Positions 1-8,586 of a DNA stretch of 62,750 nucleotides are shown piece after piece (the first letter of the stretch is position 1; every line of letters begins with the position of its first letter). The DNA is from an uncultured Lachnospiraceae bacterium (GTDB lineage Bacteria > Bacillota > Clostridia > Lachnospirales > Lachnospiraceae). Position numbers and translations under genes: made by a program. Location: the NCBI GenBank assembly GCA_946535225.1, contig CAMNDJ010000004.1:1-62750 (forward strand). The letters run 5' to 3'. Under the pieces are notes generated by a model. The model did no database searches and was not told the origin of the DNA. It worked only from the letters and a program-made list of their open reading frames with translations.

Positions 1-42
1 CAAATCGCAAAAATGTAAGCAACAAATCGCAAAAATATAAGC
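1..42 (+). repeat. Two-copy tandem repeat directly upstream of the ABC-F gene
   Basis: A 20-nt unit beginning CAAATCGCAAAAAT occurs at 1-20 and again at 23-42 with one mismatch (G/A), a 22-nt period, and ends one base before the ATG. The first copy holds a start-stop pair ATGTAA; the second has ATATAA instead. No Shine-Dalgarno sequence is visible between the repeat and the start codon. More copies could lie left of the window edge. Confidence 0.7.
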
Positions 43-43
43 T

Positions 44-2095
44 ATGCAACTATTATCAGTAAATAACATCAATAAATCATATAATGACGAGCACATACTT
101 AGGGATGTGAGCTTCCATCTTAATGAACATGATAAGTGTGCGCTGATCGGCATCAACGGATGCGGCAAGACAACGCTTATCAATATCATCGTGGATAAGC
201 TGATCCGTGTATCGGGAGATGCTTCGTTTGCGGCCAATTTCGCATCCTACGGAGTCAGTGCGGACGACGGAGTCGTAACGATAGCAAAGGACAAGACCGT
301 AGGATATCTTCCGCAGAATGCGGTTATCGACTCTGATAATACCGTTTACGAAGAAGTCCTGGCTGTTAAGAAGCCGTTGCTTGATATGCAGGAGACGTTA
401 CGCACCATGGAAGAGAGTCTTGGTGATCTTGACGGCGACGAACTGACAAAGACTCTTGATAAGTATCACAGACTTAATGATGAATTCGAGCGCCTCGGCG
501 GAAGTATGATCGACAGTGAGGTAAGCGGAACTCTCAAGGGACTGGGATTTACCGAGGGTGATGTTGATACAAAAGTGTCCGTTCTCTCCGGCGGCCAGAA
601 AACCAGGGTTGCACTTGCCAAGCTCCTTGTCGGTTCGCCCGATCTGATCATCCTTGATGAGCCGACCAACCACCTTGATATCGGCTCGATCGAATGGCTT
701 GAAGGATACCTTAGATCATATAAAGGTACGGTACTCATCGTATCTCACGATCGCTATTTCCTTGACAGGATCGTGGATAAGGTGATCGAGATAGAGAACG
801 GTAAAGCAACTGTATATAACGGCAATTACAGCGACTTCTCGGTGCAGAAGGAAGTTAAGCGCATAGCGGCTTTAAATGCCTATATGAACCAGCAGCGTGA
901 TATCGCGCATCAACAGGCCGTCATCGATAAGCTTAGATCGTTCAACAGGGAGAAATCCGTCAAACGTGCAGATTCCAGACAGAAGATGCTTGATAAGATC
1001 GATGTCCTTGATAAGCCGACTGAGCTTAATGACAGGATGCAGATCGTGCTCTCGCCGCGCACGGAGAGCGGTAAGGATGTCCTTAAGACAGAGGGTCTTG
1101 CAAAAAAATATGACGACTTGCTGTTCAGTAACACCGACATCCTCTTAAGACGGGGCGAACACGTAGCGGTGATCGGAGATAACGGTACGGGCAAAACGAC
1201 ACTTCTTAAGATAATAACGGGGAATGTGTTGCCCGACAGCGGTAATGTGATAATGGGAGCCAACGTGACGGTCGGATATTATGATCAGGAACACCATGTG
1301 CTCGATGATGACAAGACGATATTTGATGAGATATCGGATGCATATCCGACGCTTAAAGAGACGGAGATAAGGAATACTTTGGCGGCGTTTCTTTTTACCG
1401 GAGATGACGTATATAAGAAAATAGGCTCTTTGTCGGGAGGTGAGAAGGGCAGAGTTTCCCTTGCTAAACTCATGCTTTCGGAAGCCAATCTGCTCATTTT
1501 GGATGAGCCGACCAACCATCTTGACATGACTTCCAAAGAGATACTTGAGAGTGCGATAAATAATTACACGGGAACTGTTCTCTATGTTAGCCATGACAGG
1601 TATTTCATAAACAGGACGGCGGAGAGGATACTTGAACTTAAAAACTGCAGATTCACCGAGTATTTAGGAGACTATGACTATTATCTGGAAAAATCGCTTG
1701 CTACTGGGGTAAATGCAACGCGCGATGATCATGCGGCGTCAGAGAGCATCAGAACCCGTATGTCCGGAAACGGACATATAAACGATAGATCCGGATCGGC
1801 GGGTAACTATCCTTCGGATAACGGTTATTTAAGCAATAACTCAGGAGCCGAAGATTATAAGGCACAAAAGGCCGCAGCCGCTGAGCTTAGAAAGAAACAG
1901 AAACTGATAGATGAACTGGAGATAAAGATAGCAAGCCTTGAAGATAAACTGTCGGATATCGACAGACAGATTAACGATCCGAAAAACGGTACCGATACGG
2001 AACTGCTCATCAAGCTTCAAAAAGAGAAGGATGAAACAGAGGAGAGCCTACTTGAGACTATGGATGAATGGGAGCGGATCAGCAGCGCGCTTTAG
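44..2095 (+). CDS. ABC-F family ATPase (YdiF/Uup-like, ribosome-associated)
   Basis: Soluble protein with two fused ABC domains and no membrane segment, the ABC-F layout. Such proteins act at the ribosomal E site, in translation-factor or antibiotic-protection roles. Domain 1 has Walker A GINGCGKTT (about 36-44), signature LSGGQ (about 181) and DEPTNHLD. Domain 2 has GDNGTGKTT (about 379), LSGGEKGR (about 463) and a second DEPTNHLD. A low-complexity Asn/Ser/Gly-rich linker (about 560-605) leads to a charged coiled-coil tail (about 605-683), as in YdiF/Uup-type members. At 683 residues it is on the long side because of this tail. The N-terminus MQLLSVNNINKSY fits the family, so the start is accepted although no Shine-Dalgarno is seen. 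Whether it is a housekeeping or resistance ABC-F cannot be decided from sequence alone. Confidence 0.93.
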   Translation: MQLLSVNNINKSYNDEHILRDVSFHLNEHDKCALIGINGCGKTTLINIIVDKLIRVSGDASFAANFASYGVSADDGVVTIAKDKTVGYLPQNAVIDSDNTVYEEVLAVKKPLLDMQETLRTMEESLGDLDGDELTKTLDKYHRLNDEFERLGGSMIDSEVSGTLKGLGFTEGDVDTKVSVLSGGQKTRVALAKLLVGSPDLIILDEPTNHLDIGSIEWLEGYLRSYKGTVLIVSHDRYFLDRIVDKVIEIENGKATVYNGNYSDFSVQKEVKRIAALNAYMNQQRDIAHQQAVIDKLRSFNREKSVKRADSRQKMLDKIDVLDKPTELNDRMQIVLSPRTESGKDVLKTEGLAKKYDDLLFSNTDILLRRGEHVAVIGDNGTGKTTLLKIITGNVLPDSGNVIMGANVTVGYYDQEHHVLDDDKTIFDEISDAYPTLKETEIRNTLAAFLFTGDDVYKKIGSLSGGEKGRVSLAKLMLSEANLLILDEPTNHLDMTSKEILESAINNYTGTVLYVSHDRYFINRTAERILELKNCRFTEYLGDYDYYLEKSLATGVNATRDDHAASESIRTRMSGNGHINDRSGSAGNYPSDNGYLSNNSGAEDYKAQKAAAAELRKKQKLIDELEIKIASLEDKLSDIDRQINDPKNGTDTELLIKLQKEKDETEESLLETMDEWERISSAL

Positions 2096-2119
2096 CGCTT
2101 AAAAGCGTTAAAATTTTCT

Positions 2120-2148
2120 TTGACAAATGCCCTGTTTTGGGCTAAGAT
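2120..2148 (+). promoter_or_regulatory. Sigma-A promoter of the aro operon (leaderless arrangement)
   Basis: TTGACA at 2120-2125 and TAAGAT at 2143-2148 are separated by exactly 17 bp. The expected transcription start (about 2155-2157) coincides with the aroC ATG at 2157, and no Shine-Dalgarno lies between. A weak CGCTTAAAAGCG hairpin (2096-2107) after the ABC-F stop may terminate upstream transcription. Confidence 0.8.
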
Positions 2149-2156
2149 AGAACAGT

Positions 2157-3245
2157 ATGAAGAACACGTTCGGAAATAATATCACAATCACATTATTCGG
2201 AGAGAGTCACGGCGAAGCGATCGGCTGCGTGTTAGACGGTATGGCGCCGGGGGTTAAGCTTGACTATGAATTCATAGACAGGATGACGGAACTTCGTAAG
2301 CCCAAGGGGAAGATATCGACTTCAAGACATGAAGGTGACAGATACCGCATAGTCAGCGGAGTTTTTAATGACATCACTACCGGTACTCCGATATGTATCA
2401 TGATCGAGAATGAGAATACGAGATCGGGTGATTATGCCGATCTTAAGAAGATACCGCGTCCCGGTCATGCTGATTATACTGCCGGCCTTAAATACCACGG
2501 TTTTCAGGATCACAGAGGTGGCGGGCATTTCAGCGGACGCATAACAGCCCCCGTAGTAGTCGCCGGTGCTATAGCTCTGCAGGCTCTGAATGCAAAGGGA
2601 ATATATATAGGAACTCATATTTCTTCACTTGGCGGTATTAAGGACCGGGATTTTGCCGATTATATTACGGATATAGAGAGTATCTTTGACAGAGAGTTTC
2701 CCGTGCTTGATGATGAGATCGAAGATAAGATGAGGAAGCATATAGAAACTGCGGCATCGGAAGGTGACAGTGTCGGCGGCATATTAAAGACTGCAGTCAC
2801 AGGCTGCCCCGGTGGAGTGGGAGAACCATGGTTTGATACGGTTGAGAGTATGATATCTCATGCCATTTTCTCGATCCCTGCGGTAAAAGGCATTGACTTC
2901 GGTGCGGGATTCGGATTTGCGGATATGAAGGGCAGTGAGGCGAACGATCCGCTTAGGATGAGCGGGAATAACGTTGTAACGTCCACAAATAATAACGGCG
3001 GTATCAACGGCGGTATAACCAACGGAATGCCGATAGAATTCTCGACAGTGATCAAACCCACACCTTCGATATACAAAGAACAGGATACAGTTGACCTTTC
3101 TAAAGGAGAGAATTCAAAGCTTAAGATCCAAGGCCGGCATGACCCTGCGATAATACACAGGGCAGCGATAGTCGTGACCGCGATGACGGCTCTGACCGTA
3201 GCGGATATCCTTGTCACTCATTTCGGTACCGATCATCTGAGATAA
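2157..3245 (+). CDS. aroC: Chorismate synthase
   Basis: Converts 5-enolpyruvylshikimate-3-phosphate to chorismate using reduced FMN, the last step of the shikimate pathway. The 362-residue length is normal for the family. The N-terminus NTFGNNITITLFGESHGEA carries the family signature GESHG. Later landmarks are the RPGHADYTAGLKY segment, DHRGGGHFSGR (about 121-131) and the C-terminal RHDPAIIHRA segment. It is the first gene of a six-gene aromatic operon, with the next ATG only 3 bases after its stop codon. The ATG sits at the predicted transcription start of a strong promoter, so the mRNA may be leaderless. Confidence 0.97.
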   Translation: MKNTFGNNITITLFGESHGEAIGCVLDGMAPGVKLDYEFIDRMTELRKPKGKISTSRHEGDRYRIVSGVFNDITTGTPICIMIENENTRSGDYADLKKIPRPGHADYTAGLKYHGFQDHRGGGHFSGRITAPVVVAGAIALQALNAKGIYIGTHISSLGGIKDRDFADYITDIESIFDREFPVLDDEIEDKMRKHIETAASEGDSVGGILKTAVTGCPGGVGEPWFDTVESMISHAIFSIPAVKGIDFGAGFGFADMKGSEANDPLRMSGNNVVTSTNNNGGINGGITNGMPIEFSTVIKPTPSIYKEQDTVDLSKGENSKLKIQGRHDPAIIHRAAIVVTAMTALTVADILVTHFGTDHLR

Positions 3246-3248
3246 TTT

Positions 3249-4667
3249 ATGAACTACGGACTGATAGGTGAACATCTGCCGCACAGTTTCTCAGCAGAGA
3301 TACATGGAGAGATAGGCAGATTCACCTCTAATGAATATGAATACGAGATAAAAGAACTGAAGCCTTCTGAAGTAGACGGATTTATGCTAAAGAAGGATTT
3401 CAAAGGGATAAATGTCACTATCCCTTATAAGGAGACCGTGATCCCTTATCTTGATCATATTGATGATGCGGCAAAGGAGATCGGCGCGGTCAATACGATA
3501 GTAGGCAGAGACGGTAAGCTTTTCGGATACAATACGGATTTCTATGGGCTTAAAGATCTGATCCTTCATGCGGGTATCGACCTTAAGGGCAAAAAGGTAC
3601 TGATATTAGGTACCGGCGGCACATCCAAGACAGCAAGATATGTATGTAAGGACTTAGGCGCCGGTAAGATCATAGTTGTGAGCAGAAGCCATAAGAACGC
3701 AAAGGCGACCGGATCGGGCAATGGTTTAATAAATACAGGTGATAAGGGAATTGCCGGGGATCATTTGCCGGATTTGGCGATCTATACCGATTACGACGAA
3801 GTATATCTTAAGCATACTGACGCAGATGTCATCATCAACACGACTCCTGTAGGGATGTATCCTAATGACGGTAAGACGGCTATAGATCCTGACAGATTTG
3901 ACAGACTGACAGGCGTCATAGATGTTATATACAATCCGCTCAAAACCGCGTTCATAAGGCGTGCCGAAAAAAGAAACATCAAATGTGCCGGCGGACTGAG
4001 GATGCTCGTTACACAGGCTGTTTATGCATACTGCCTGTTTATGGATATTCCCCTGTCGGATAAGGAAAATGTAACCGGCTTTACCGGAATATATGACGGA
4101 GACAGTAAGTCTGTCTTATCGGCAAGGTCTGATGAGTCAATAGAAAAGATAGTAGAAAACGTATATGCTAAGATCCGTGCAAACAAGCAGAATATCGTGC
4201 TTATCGGTATGCCGGGCTGCGGCAAGACAACAGTCGGAAGAAGGCTTGCTGATAAATACGGCAAAGAGTTCATCGACACGGATGAGATGATCGTAAATAA
4301 CGAAGGAAGACAGATAACCGATATATTCGCATCTGACGGAGAGGAGTATTTTCGCGACTTAGAGAGCGAAGCGATAGCCTTAGCCTCATCAAAGGGAGGA
4401 CGAGTCATCGCGACCGGCGGCGGTGCGATACTTAGAAACAAAAATGTTGATGCGTTAAGATCAAACGGCTTGCTCATATTCCTTGACAGACCGCTAAACG
4501 ATCTGCTTCCTACTGCAGACAGACCGCTTGCAAGCGACAGGGAAATGATAAAGAAGCGTTATGAAGAACGCTATGATATATACAGATCTGTATGTGACAT
4601 ACGTGTCACCGATACGGATGAGACTGAAGGCAGATATGAACAATATATGGCGAATGCAGTCGGGTAA
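3249..4667 (+). CDS. aroE/aroK: Shikimate dehydrogenase-shikimate kinase fusion (AroE-AroK)
   Basis: Bifunctional protein for consecutive pathway steps: NADPH-dependent reduction of 3-dehydroshikimate, then 3-phosphorylation of shikimate. The AroE part (about 1-280) has NVTIPYKE with the catalytic lysine, GAVNTIV, NTDFYG with the catalytic aspartate, the Rossmann loop LGTGGTSKTA and INTTPVGMYP. After a linker the AroK part (about 312-472) has Walker A GMPGCGKTT, the shikimate-binding DTDE and FRDLE segments, the ATGGGAIL loop and the lid-region arginine in ADRPLAS. Both active sites look intact. It is one continuous 472-codon frame, so this is a true fusion. A short insertion rich in Gly/Asp follows the cofactor-binding arginine region of AroE. 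It lies between aroC and aroQ in the aro operon. Confidence 0.95.
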   Translation: MNYGLIGEHLPHSFSAEIHGEIGRFTSNEYEYEIKELKPSEVDGFMLKKDFKGINVTIPYKETVIPYLDHIDDAAKEIGAVNTIVGRDGKLFGYNTDFYGLKDLILHAGIDLKGKKVLILGTGGTSKTARYVCKDLGAGKIIVVSRSHKNAKATGSGNGLINTGDKGIAGDHLPDLAIYTDYDEVYLKHTDADVIINTTPVGMYPNDGKTAIDPDRFDRLTGVIDVIYNPLKTAFIRRAEKRNIKCAGGLRMLVTQAVYAYCLFMDIPLSDKENVTGFTGIYDGDSKSVLSARSDESIEKIVENVYAKIRANKQNIVLIGMPGCGKTTVGRRLADKYGKEFIDTDEMIVNNEGRQITDIFASDGEEYFRDLESEAIALASSKGGRVIATGGGAILRNKNVDALRSNGLLIFLDRPLNDLLPTADRPLASDREMIKKRYEERYDIYRSVCDIRVTDTDETEGRYEQYMANAVG

Positions 4668-4676
4668 GATGATCTG

Positions 4677-4693
4677 CCTGCATAAGCTGCAGG
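4677..4693 (+). other. Small hairpin between aroEK and aroQ
   Basis: CCTGCA-TAAGC-TGCAGG is a perfect 6-bp stem with a 5-nt loop, ending just before the AGGTGA that probably serves as the aroQ Shine-Dalgarno. There is no T-tract, so a terminator is unlikely. It may be an mRNA processing or stability element; no function is shown. Confidence 0.35.
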
Positions 4694-4708
4694 ACATAGG
4701 TGAATAAT

Positions 4709-5143
4709 ATGAATCTTCTAGTGATAAACGGATGCAATATCAATATGATAGGCATAAGGGAACCGGAACTCTACGGTACGGATACATATGATGATCTTGT
4801 GAATATGATAAGAAAGCATGCATCAAAGATCGGTGCAAATATAGAGATCTATCAGTCAAATCACGAAGGCGATCTTGTCGATAAGATCCAGGCGGCATAC
4901 GGTAAATGTGACGGTATAGTCATTAACGCCGGAGCGTATACACATACGTCTCTTGCCATAATGGACGCACTCAAAGCCGTGAGTATACCTGCCATAGAAG
5001 TTCATGTGACAGATCCTGACAGTAGGGAAGAATTCAGAAAGGTCAACTTTATAAGACCCGCCTGTATCCATACGATCAAGGGACATGGATTCAAAGGATA
5101 TATAGAGGCGATAGATTATTTAAAGGATCGTATTTTATCGTAA
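4709..5143 (+). CDS. aroQ: Type II 3-dehydroquinate dehydratase
   Basis: Dehydrates 3-dehydroquinate to 3-dehydroshikimate through an enolate mechanism; type II enzymes are small dodecameric flavodoxin-fold proteins. Visible motifs are NGCNINMIGIREPELYG with the catalytic tyrosine, QSNHEG, NAGAYTHTS and the catalytic histidine in AIEVHVTDP. Two starts are possible: GTG at 4700 (ORF track) and ATG at 4709. I prefer the ATG because AGGTGA precedes it by about 5 nt and because family members start close to the first beta strand (MNLLVING). That gives 144 residues, the usual length. It is the third gene of the aro operon. Confidence 0.94.
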   Translation: MNLLVINGCNINMIGIREPELYGTDTYDDLVNMIRKHASKIGANIEIYQSNHEGDLVDKIQAAYGKCDGIVINAGAYTHTSLAIMDALKAVSIPAIEVHVTDPDSREEFRKVNFIRPACIHTIKGHGFKGYIEAIDYLKDRILS

Positions 5144-5200
5144 AAGGGATCCGAATGTGCGCGTTGAGGCAGACATGATACATGAGAAAGAACTGAGTAA

Positions 5201-6526
5201 ATGAAAGTAAAGATAATCCCTACACAGTTAAATGATACAGAGCCTGTATTGATACAGGCGCCGCCGTCTAAGAGCATTGCGCACAGGATGCTCATATGTG
5301 CGGCAATAGCAGACGGTGAAAGCAGTATATCGGGACTTGAACTGTCCGAGGATATCAAAGCGACGATCAACTGCCTTAAGGCACTCGGAGCAACGATCGA
5401 ACTTACTGCACAGGAACAGGATGATGCACCCTATGAATTATTCCGCGCGAAAGTCACAGGCATTCGAGGGCTGCATGATAAGGACGATATAACGGATGAA
5501 GAAGACGGGCTTTTAAACAGTGAGATCATAAGGCTTAACTGCAACGAGAGCGGAAGTACTCTTCGCTTCATGATCCCCGTATGCACACTTTTATTCTACA
5601 GGCAGATGCTTAAGGACAATCAGATAGTAAGATTTGAAGGGGCAGGGCGGCTCCTTTCAAGACCACTTGACGTATATGATGAACTCTTTAAGTATACATT
5701 CGTTAATTTCACGCACAATCCTGACTGTGTGGATGTTTCGGGACACCTGCAGGCAGGAGATTACAGGATAGCGGGCAATGTCAGCAGTCAGTTCATAACG
5801 GGCCTTCTGTTAACACTTCCTTCTGTGCCCGGAAGCAGCCGTATCCATATAATCCCTCCGGTTGAGAGCAGACCCTATATAGATATCACGATAGATGTGT
5901 TAAGGCAATTCGGCGTTGAGCTACAGTGGGAGAATGACAATACGATCTTTATCCCCGGAGGTCAGGTCTTAAAACCCGTGAATATGAATATCGAGGGTGA
6001 CTGGTCAAACGGCGCGATCTTATATACTCTGGCGGTATTACAGCGTGACAGGGGCAGGAATGTTATCCTTACAGGCCTGCGAGAAGAGAGCGTTCAGGGT
6101 GATAAGGAATTCCTTAACATGATGGAGAAGATAGATAACGGTGATAAGACGGTAGATATATCAGATTGCCCCGATCTCGGACCGATCCTAATGGCCTATC
6201 TTGCCATGAAGGGCGGCGGAAGGCTTACGGGGACTTCCAGACTCTCGATCAAGGAATCCGACAGGGGCAATGCGATGAAGCAGGAGCTTGAAAAAATGGG
6301 AGCGACTGTGACTGTGGAAGGAAATGACATTTATGTCATATCCGATGACGGGCTCCATGCGCCGAATGCTGTGATAGACAGTCATAACGATCACAGGATC
6401 GCGATGTCGATGGCTGTTCTGTGTTCGGTATACGGTGGCGAGATAGACGGAGCTGAGGCAGTGAATAAGAGCTTTCCGTCATTTTATGAAACACTTAAAA
6501 AGGCAGGTGCTGATATAGTATGTTAG
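5201..6526 (+). CDS. aroA: 3-phosphoshikimate 1-carboxyvinyltransferase (EPSP synthase)
   Basis: Transfers the enolpyruvyl group of PEP to shikimate-3-phosphate. The 441-residue two-domain inside-out barrel is normal length. Motifs: PPSKSIAHRMLICAA (shikimate-3-phosphate and PEP contacts), NESGSTLRFMIP, GRLLSRPLDVY, the SSQFITGLLL segment, PDLGPILM, LSIKESDRG and NDHRIAMSMAVL near the C-terminus. The helix-1 region reads NESGSTLRF rather than the NAGTA-type loop of many class I enzymes; I make no claim about inhibitor sensitivity. A 57-nt gap with no evident structure separates it from aroQ, and its stop overlaps the tyrA ATG. Confidence 0.96.
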   Translation: MKVKIIPTQLNDTEPVLIQAPPSKSIAHRMLICAAIADGESSISGLELSEDIKATINCLKALGATIELTAQEQDDAPYELFRAKVTGIRGLHDKDDITDEEDGLLNSEIIRLNCNESGSTLRFMIPVCTLLFYRQMLKDNQIVRFEGAGRLLSRPLDVYDELFKYTFVNFTHNPDCVDVSGHLQAGDYRIAGNVSSQFITGLLLTLPSVPGSSRIHIIPPVESRPYIDITIDVLRQFGVELQWENDNTIFIPGGQVLKPVNMNIEGDWSNGAILYTLAVLQRDRGRNVILTGLREESVQGDKEFLNMMEKIDNGDKTVDISDCPDLGPILMAYLAMKGGGRLTGTSRLSIKESDRGNAMKQELEKMGATVTVEGNDIYVISDDGLHAPNAVIDSHNDHRIAMSMAVLCSVYGGEIDGAEAVNKSFPSFYETLKKAGADIVC

Positions 6527-7389
6527 TCAACAGAGATTGTAATATCCTGATAGTGGGATTGGGACTTATAGGAGGCAGCTACGCCAAGGGCCTTAAAAAG
6601 CTCGGATTTAATGTGTCTGCTCTTGCAAGACGCAGCGAGACTATTGATTATGCCGTTAAGCATGATATCATCGATGAGGGAAGCGCAGACATCGATCCGG
6701 AAATGATAGGCAAAGCCGATATAGTTGTGTTCGCCCTGTACCCCCACGTGTTTAAAGAGTGGATAAGCAAGTACCAGCAGTTTTTTAAGTCCGGCGCCAT
6801 AATAACCGATGTGACGGGTGTCAAGAGCTGTGTCGTATATGACATTCAGGAAATGCTTCGCGATGATGTGGAATTTATTGCGGCTCATCCGATGGCCGGT
6901 AAGGAAGTATACGGTGTGGAAAACGCCGATGAGACCATATTCTACGGCGCCAATTATATCATCGTACCTACCGACAGGAATACTGCCGAGGCTATAGAGA
7001 TATGCAGAGAGATCGCTCTGCTTTTGCAGTTTGGCAGGATCTCGCAGCTAAGTCCCGAAGAACACGATGAGATGATCGGGTTTGTTTCACAGTTGACTCA
7101 CTGTATCGCGATCACGCTCATGAACTGCTCGGATAATGAGAATCTCGTGGATTATGTCGGGGATTCTTTCAGGGATCTTACAAGGATAGCCAGGATCAAC
7201 GAGAATATGTGGAGTGAGCTGTTTCTCCTTAACAAAGGCAGCCTCTTAAATGAAATGGACAGATTCTTAGAGGAGTTTAAGTCGTTAAGAGATGAACTCG
7301 CCATGGAAGATACCGAAGGAATGAAAGAGAAGATGCGCATCTCCACACAAAGAAGAGCGCTGTTTGATAAACCCAAGAAAAAAGTTTGA
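6520..7389 (+). CDS. tyrA: Prephenate dehydrogenase
   Basis: Oxidatively decarboxylates prephenate to 4-hydroxyphenylpyruvate on the tyrosine branch. The Rossmann loop LIVGLGLIGGSYAKGL (about 9-24) is followed by AHPMAGKEVYGVENA (about 126-140), the typical substrate histidine region, and by GFVSQLTHCIAI. At 289 residues it is a monofunctional catalytic core, with no fused chorismate mutase and no C-terminal ACT domain, so feedback by tyrosine through an ACT domain is not expected. Its ATG overlaps the aroA stop by 7 bases, indicating translational coupling. No pheA or tyrosine aminotransferase gene is seen nearby. Confidence 0.93.
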   Translation: MLVNRDCNILIVGLGLIGGSYAKGLKKLGFNVSALARRSETIDYAVKHDIIDEGSADIDPEMIGKADIVVFALYPHVFKEWISKYQQFFKSGAIITDVTGVKSCVVYDIQEMLRDDVEFIAAHPMAGKEVYGVENADETIFYGANYIIVPTDRNTAEAIEICREIALLLQFGRISQLSPEEHDEMIGFVSQLTHCIAITLMNCSDNENLVDYVGDSFRDLTRIARINENMWSELFLLNKGSLLNEMDRFLEEFKSLRDELAMEDTEGMKEKMRISTQRRALFDKPKKKV

Positions 7390-7420
7390 TTTGGCCCGTA
7401 AGGGCGGTTCGGAGGAAGTT

Positions 7421-8449
7421 ATGGGAATGTTATTCGAGCGTAAGCTTGCGATACCCAAAGAAGTAAAGGAAATGTATCCGCTCACACCCGAGATGTCGGA
7501 TGTTGTAAAAAAAAGAGCGGAAGAGATAAGAAAGATATTTACGGGTGAAGATGACAGGTTCTTACTGATCATCGGGCCTTGTTCGGCAGACAGGGAAGAC
7601 AGTGTCATAGACTATATCACGAGACTTAAGGGTGTTGCCGATAAGGTTAAGGACAAGATATTTATCATACCCAGAATATATACCAACAAACCGCGTACAA
7701 CGGGTGAGGGCTACAAGGGAATGCTCCATCAGCCGAATCCTGAAGAGAAGCCCGATATGTTCAAGGGAATCGTCGCTATCAGGGAACTGCACATGAGAGC
7801 ACTGGCCGAGACCGGATTCTCCTGTGCGGATGAGATGCTGTATCCGGAGAATCACAGATATCTGGATGATGTTCTGGCCTATGTTGCGGTAGGAGCCAGA
7901 AGTGTAGAGGATCAGCAGCACAGACTGACTGCCAGCGGTGTGGATATACCTGTCGGTATGAAGAATCCCACAAGCGGCGGTTACAGTGTTATGATCAATG
8001 CGATCAAAGCGGCTCAACACGGCCACACATTTATATACAGAGGATGGGAAGTTCATTCTGACGGCAATCCGCTTGCACATGCGATATTAAGAGGTTATGC
8101 GAATAAACACGATCAGGCAATGCCTAATTATCACTACGAGGACCTTATGCTGTTAGAACAGTTCTATTCAGAAGCCGGACTTGTCAATCCGGCTGTCATC
8201 ATAGACTGCAATCATGCAAATTCAGGTAAGAATCCTTTTGAACAGCAGCGTATCGCGATGGAGGTCTTAAACAGCAGATCGTATAACGAGGGACTTCGCA
8301 AGATCGTCAAGGGCCTCATGATAGAGAGCTATATTGAGGACGGCAATCAGAAGATCGGAGAAGGGATATACGGAAAATCCATCACTGATGCATGTCTTGG
8401 CTGGGAAAAATCAGAGCGACTTATACTTGAACTTGCGGACAGATTGTGA
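7421..8449 (+). CDS. aroF: Type I 3-deoxy-7-phosphoheptulonate (DAHP) synthase
   Basis: Condenses PEP and erythrose-4-phosphate, the entry step of the shikimate pathway. It belongs to the AroF/AroG/AroH type: LLIIGPCSADRED, IPRIYTNKPRTT, GYKGMLHQPNP, GARSVEDQQHR, GMKNPTSG and IDCNHANSGKNP are all present, giving metal and PEP ligands. The ORF track starts at 7364 inside tyrA. ATG 7421 is preferred because GGAGGA lies 4 nt upstream, giving 342 residues, a normal length. As the last gene of the operon it places the entry enzyme downstream of the terminal enzyme. Which feedback regulator it senses cannot be read from the sequence. Confidence 0.94.
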   Translation: MGMLFERKLAIPKEVKEMYPLTPEMSDVVKKRAEEIRKIFTGEDDRFLLIIGPCSADREDSVIDYITRLKGVADKVKDKIFIIPRIYTNKPRTTGEGYKGMLHQPNPEEKPDMFKGIVAIRELHMRALAETGFSCADEMLYPENHRYLDDVLAYVAVGARSVEDQQHRLTASGVDIPVGMKNPTSGGYSVMINAIKAAQHGHTFIYRGWEVHSDGNPLAHAILRGYANKHDQAMPNYHYEDLMLLEQFYSEAGLVNPAVIIDCNHANSGKNPFEQQRIAMEVLNSRSYNEGLRKIVKGLMIESYIEDGNQKIGEGIYGKSITDACLGWEKSERLILELADRL

Positions 8450-8505
8450 TCTTTATATGCGGTTTGGCATATATTGATAAAAAAAACGGATAAAACACAA
8501 CATTT

Positions 8506-8534
8506 TGTGCAATACTTCTTTGTAGTATTGCACA
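8506..8534 (+). terminator. Perfect inverted repeat after the aro operon
   Basis: TGTGCAATACT-TCTTTGT-AGTATTGCACA is a perfect 11-bp stem with a 7-nt loop, followed by TTTTA. It lies 57 nt after the DAHP synthase stop codon and probably ends the aro transcript. Its right arm overlaps the proposed rex -35 box, so a DNA-binding operator is the alternative reading. Confidence 0.6.
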
Positions 8535-8548
8535 TTTTATGTTAAAAT
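8520..8548 (+). promoter_or_regulatory. rex promoter
   Basis: TTGTAG (8520-8525) and TAAAAT (8543-8548) are separated by 17 bp. The predicted start (about 8555) gives a leader of roughly 30 nt containing AAAGGAG before the rex ATG. The -10 box lies inside the Rex operator. Confidence 0.7.
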
Positions 8549-8555
8549 ATTAACA
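8540..8555 (+). promoter_or_regulatory. Rex operator (ROP) on the rex promoter
   Basis: TGTTAA-AATA-TTAACA is a perfect palindrome with a 4-bp spacer. It matches 12 of the 14 fixed positions of the clostridial Rex site TTGTTAANNNNTTAACAA, missing only the outermost base on each side. It covers the -10 box and ends 31 bp before the rex ATG. This implies redox (NADH/NAD+) autorepression of rex. The match is seen directly; binding is inferred from the family. Confidence 0.82.
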
Positions 8556-8586
8556 GTATGCGATGATAAAGGAGTTACCTTTAAGA

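Noticed and set aside
1-42. CRISPR array at the left edge
   Set aside because: Only two 20-nt units with a 2-nt gap are present, with no spacers of normal size; it is a tandem repeat.
398-1594. Minus-strand ORFs opposite the ABC-F gene
   Set aside because: They lie wholly within a conserved + strand gene, lack an SD, have odd composition and match no family. The same holds for the other minus-strand and out-of-frame ORFs of the track.
8450-8586. Riboswitch or T-box before rex
   Set aside because: The gap is explained by a terminator hairpin, promoter and Rex palindrome; there is no T-box core (no TGG loop or antiterminator element).
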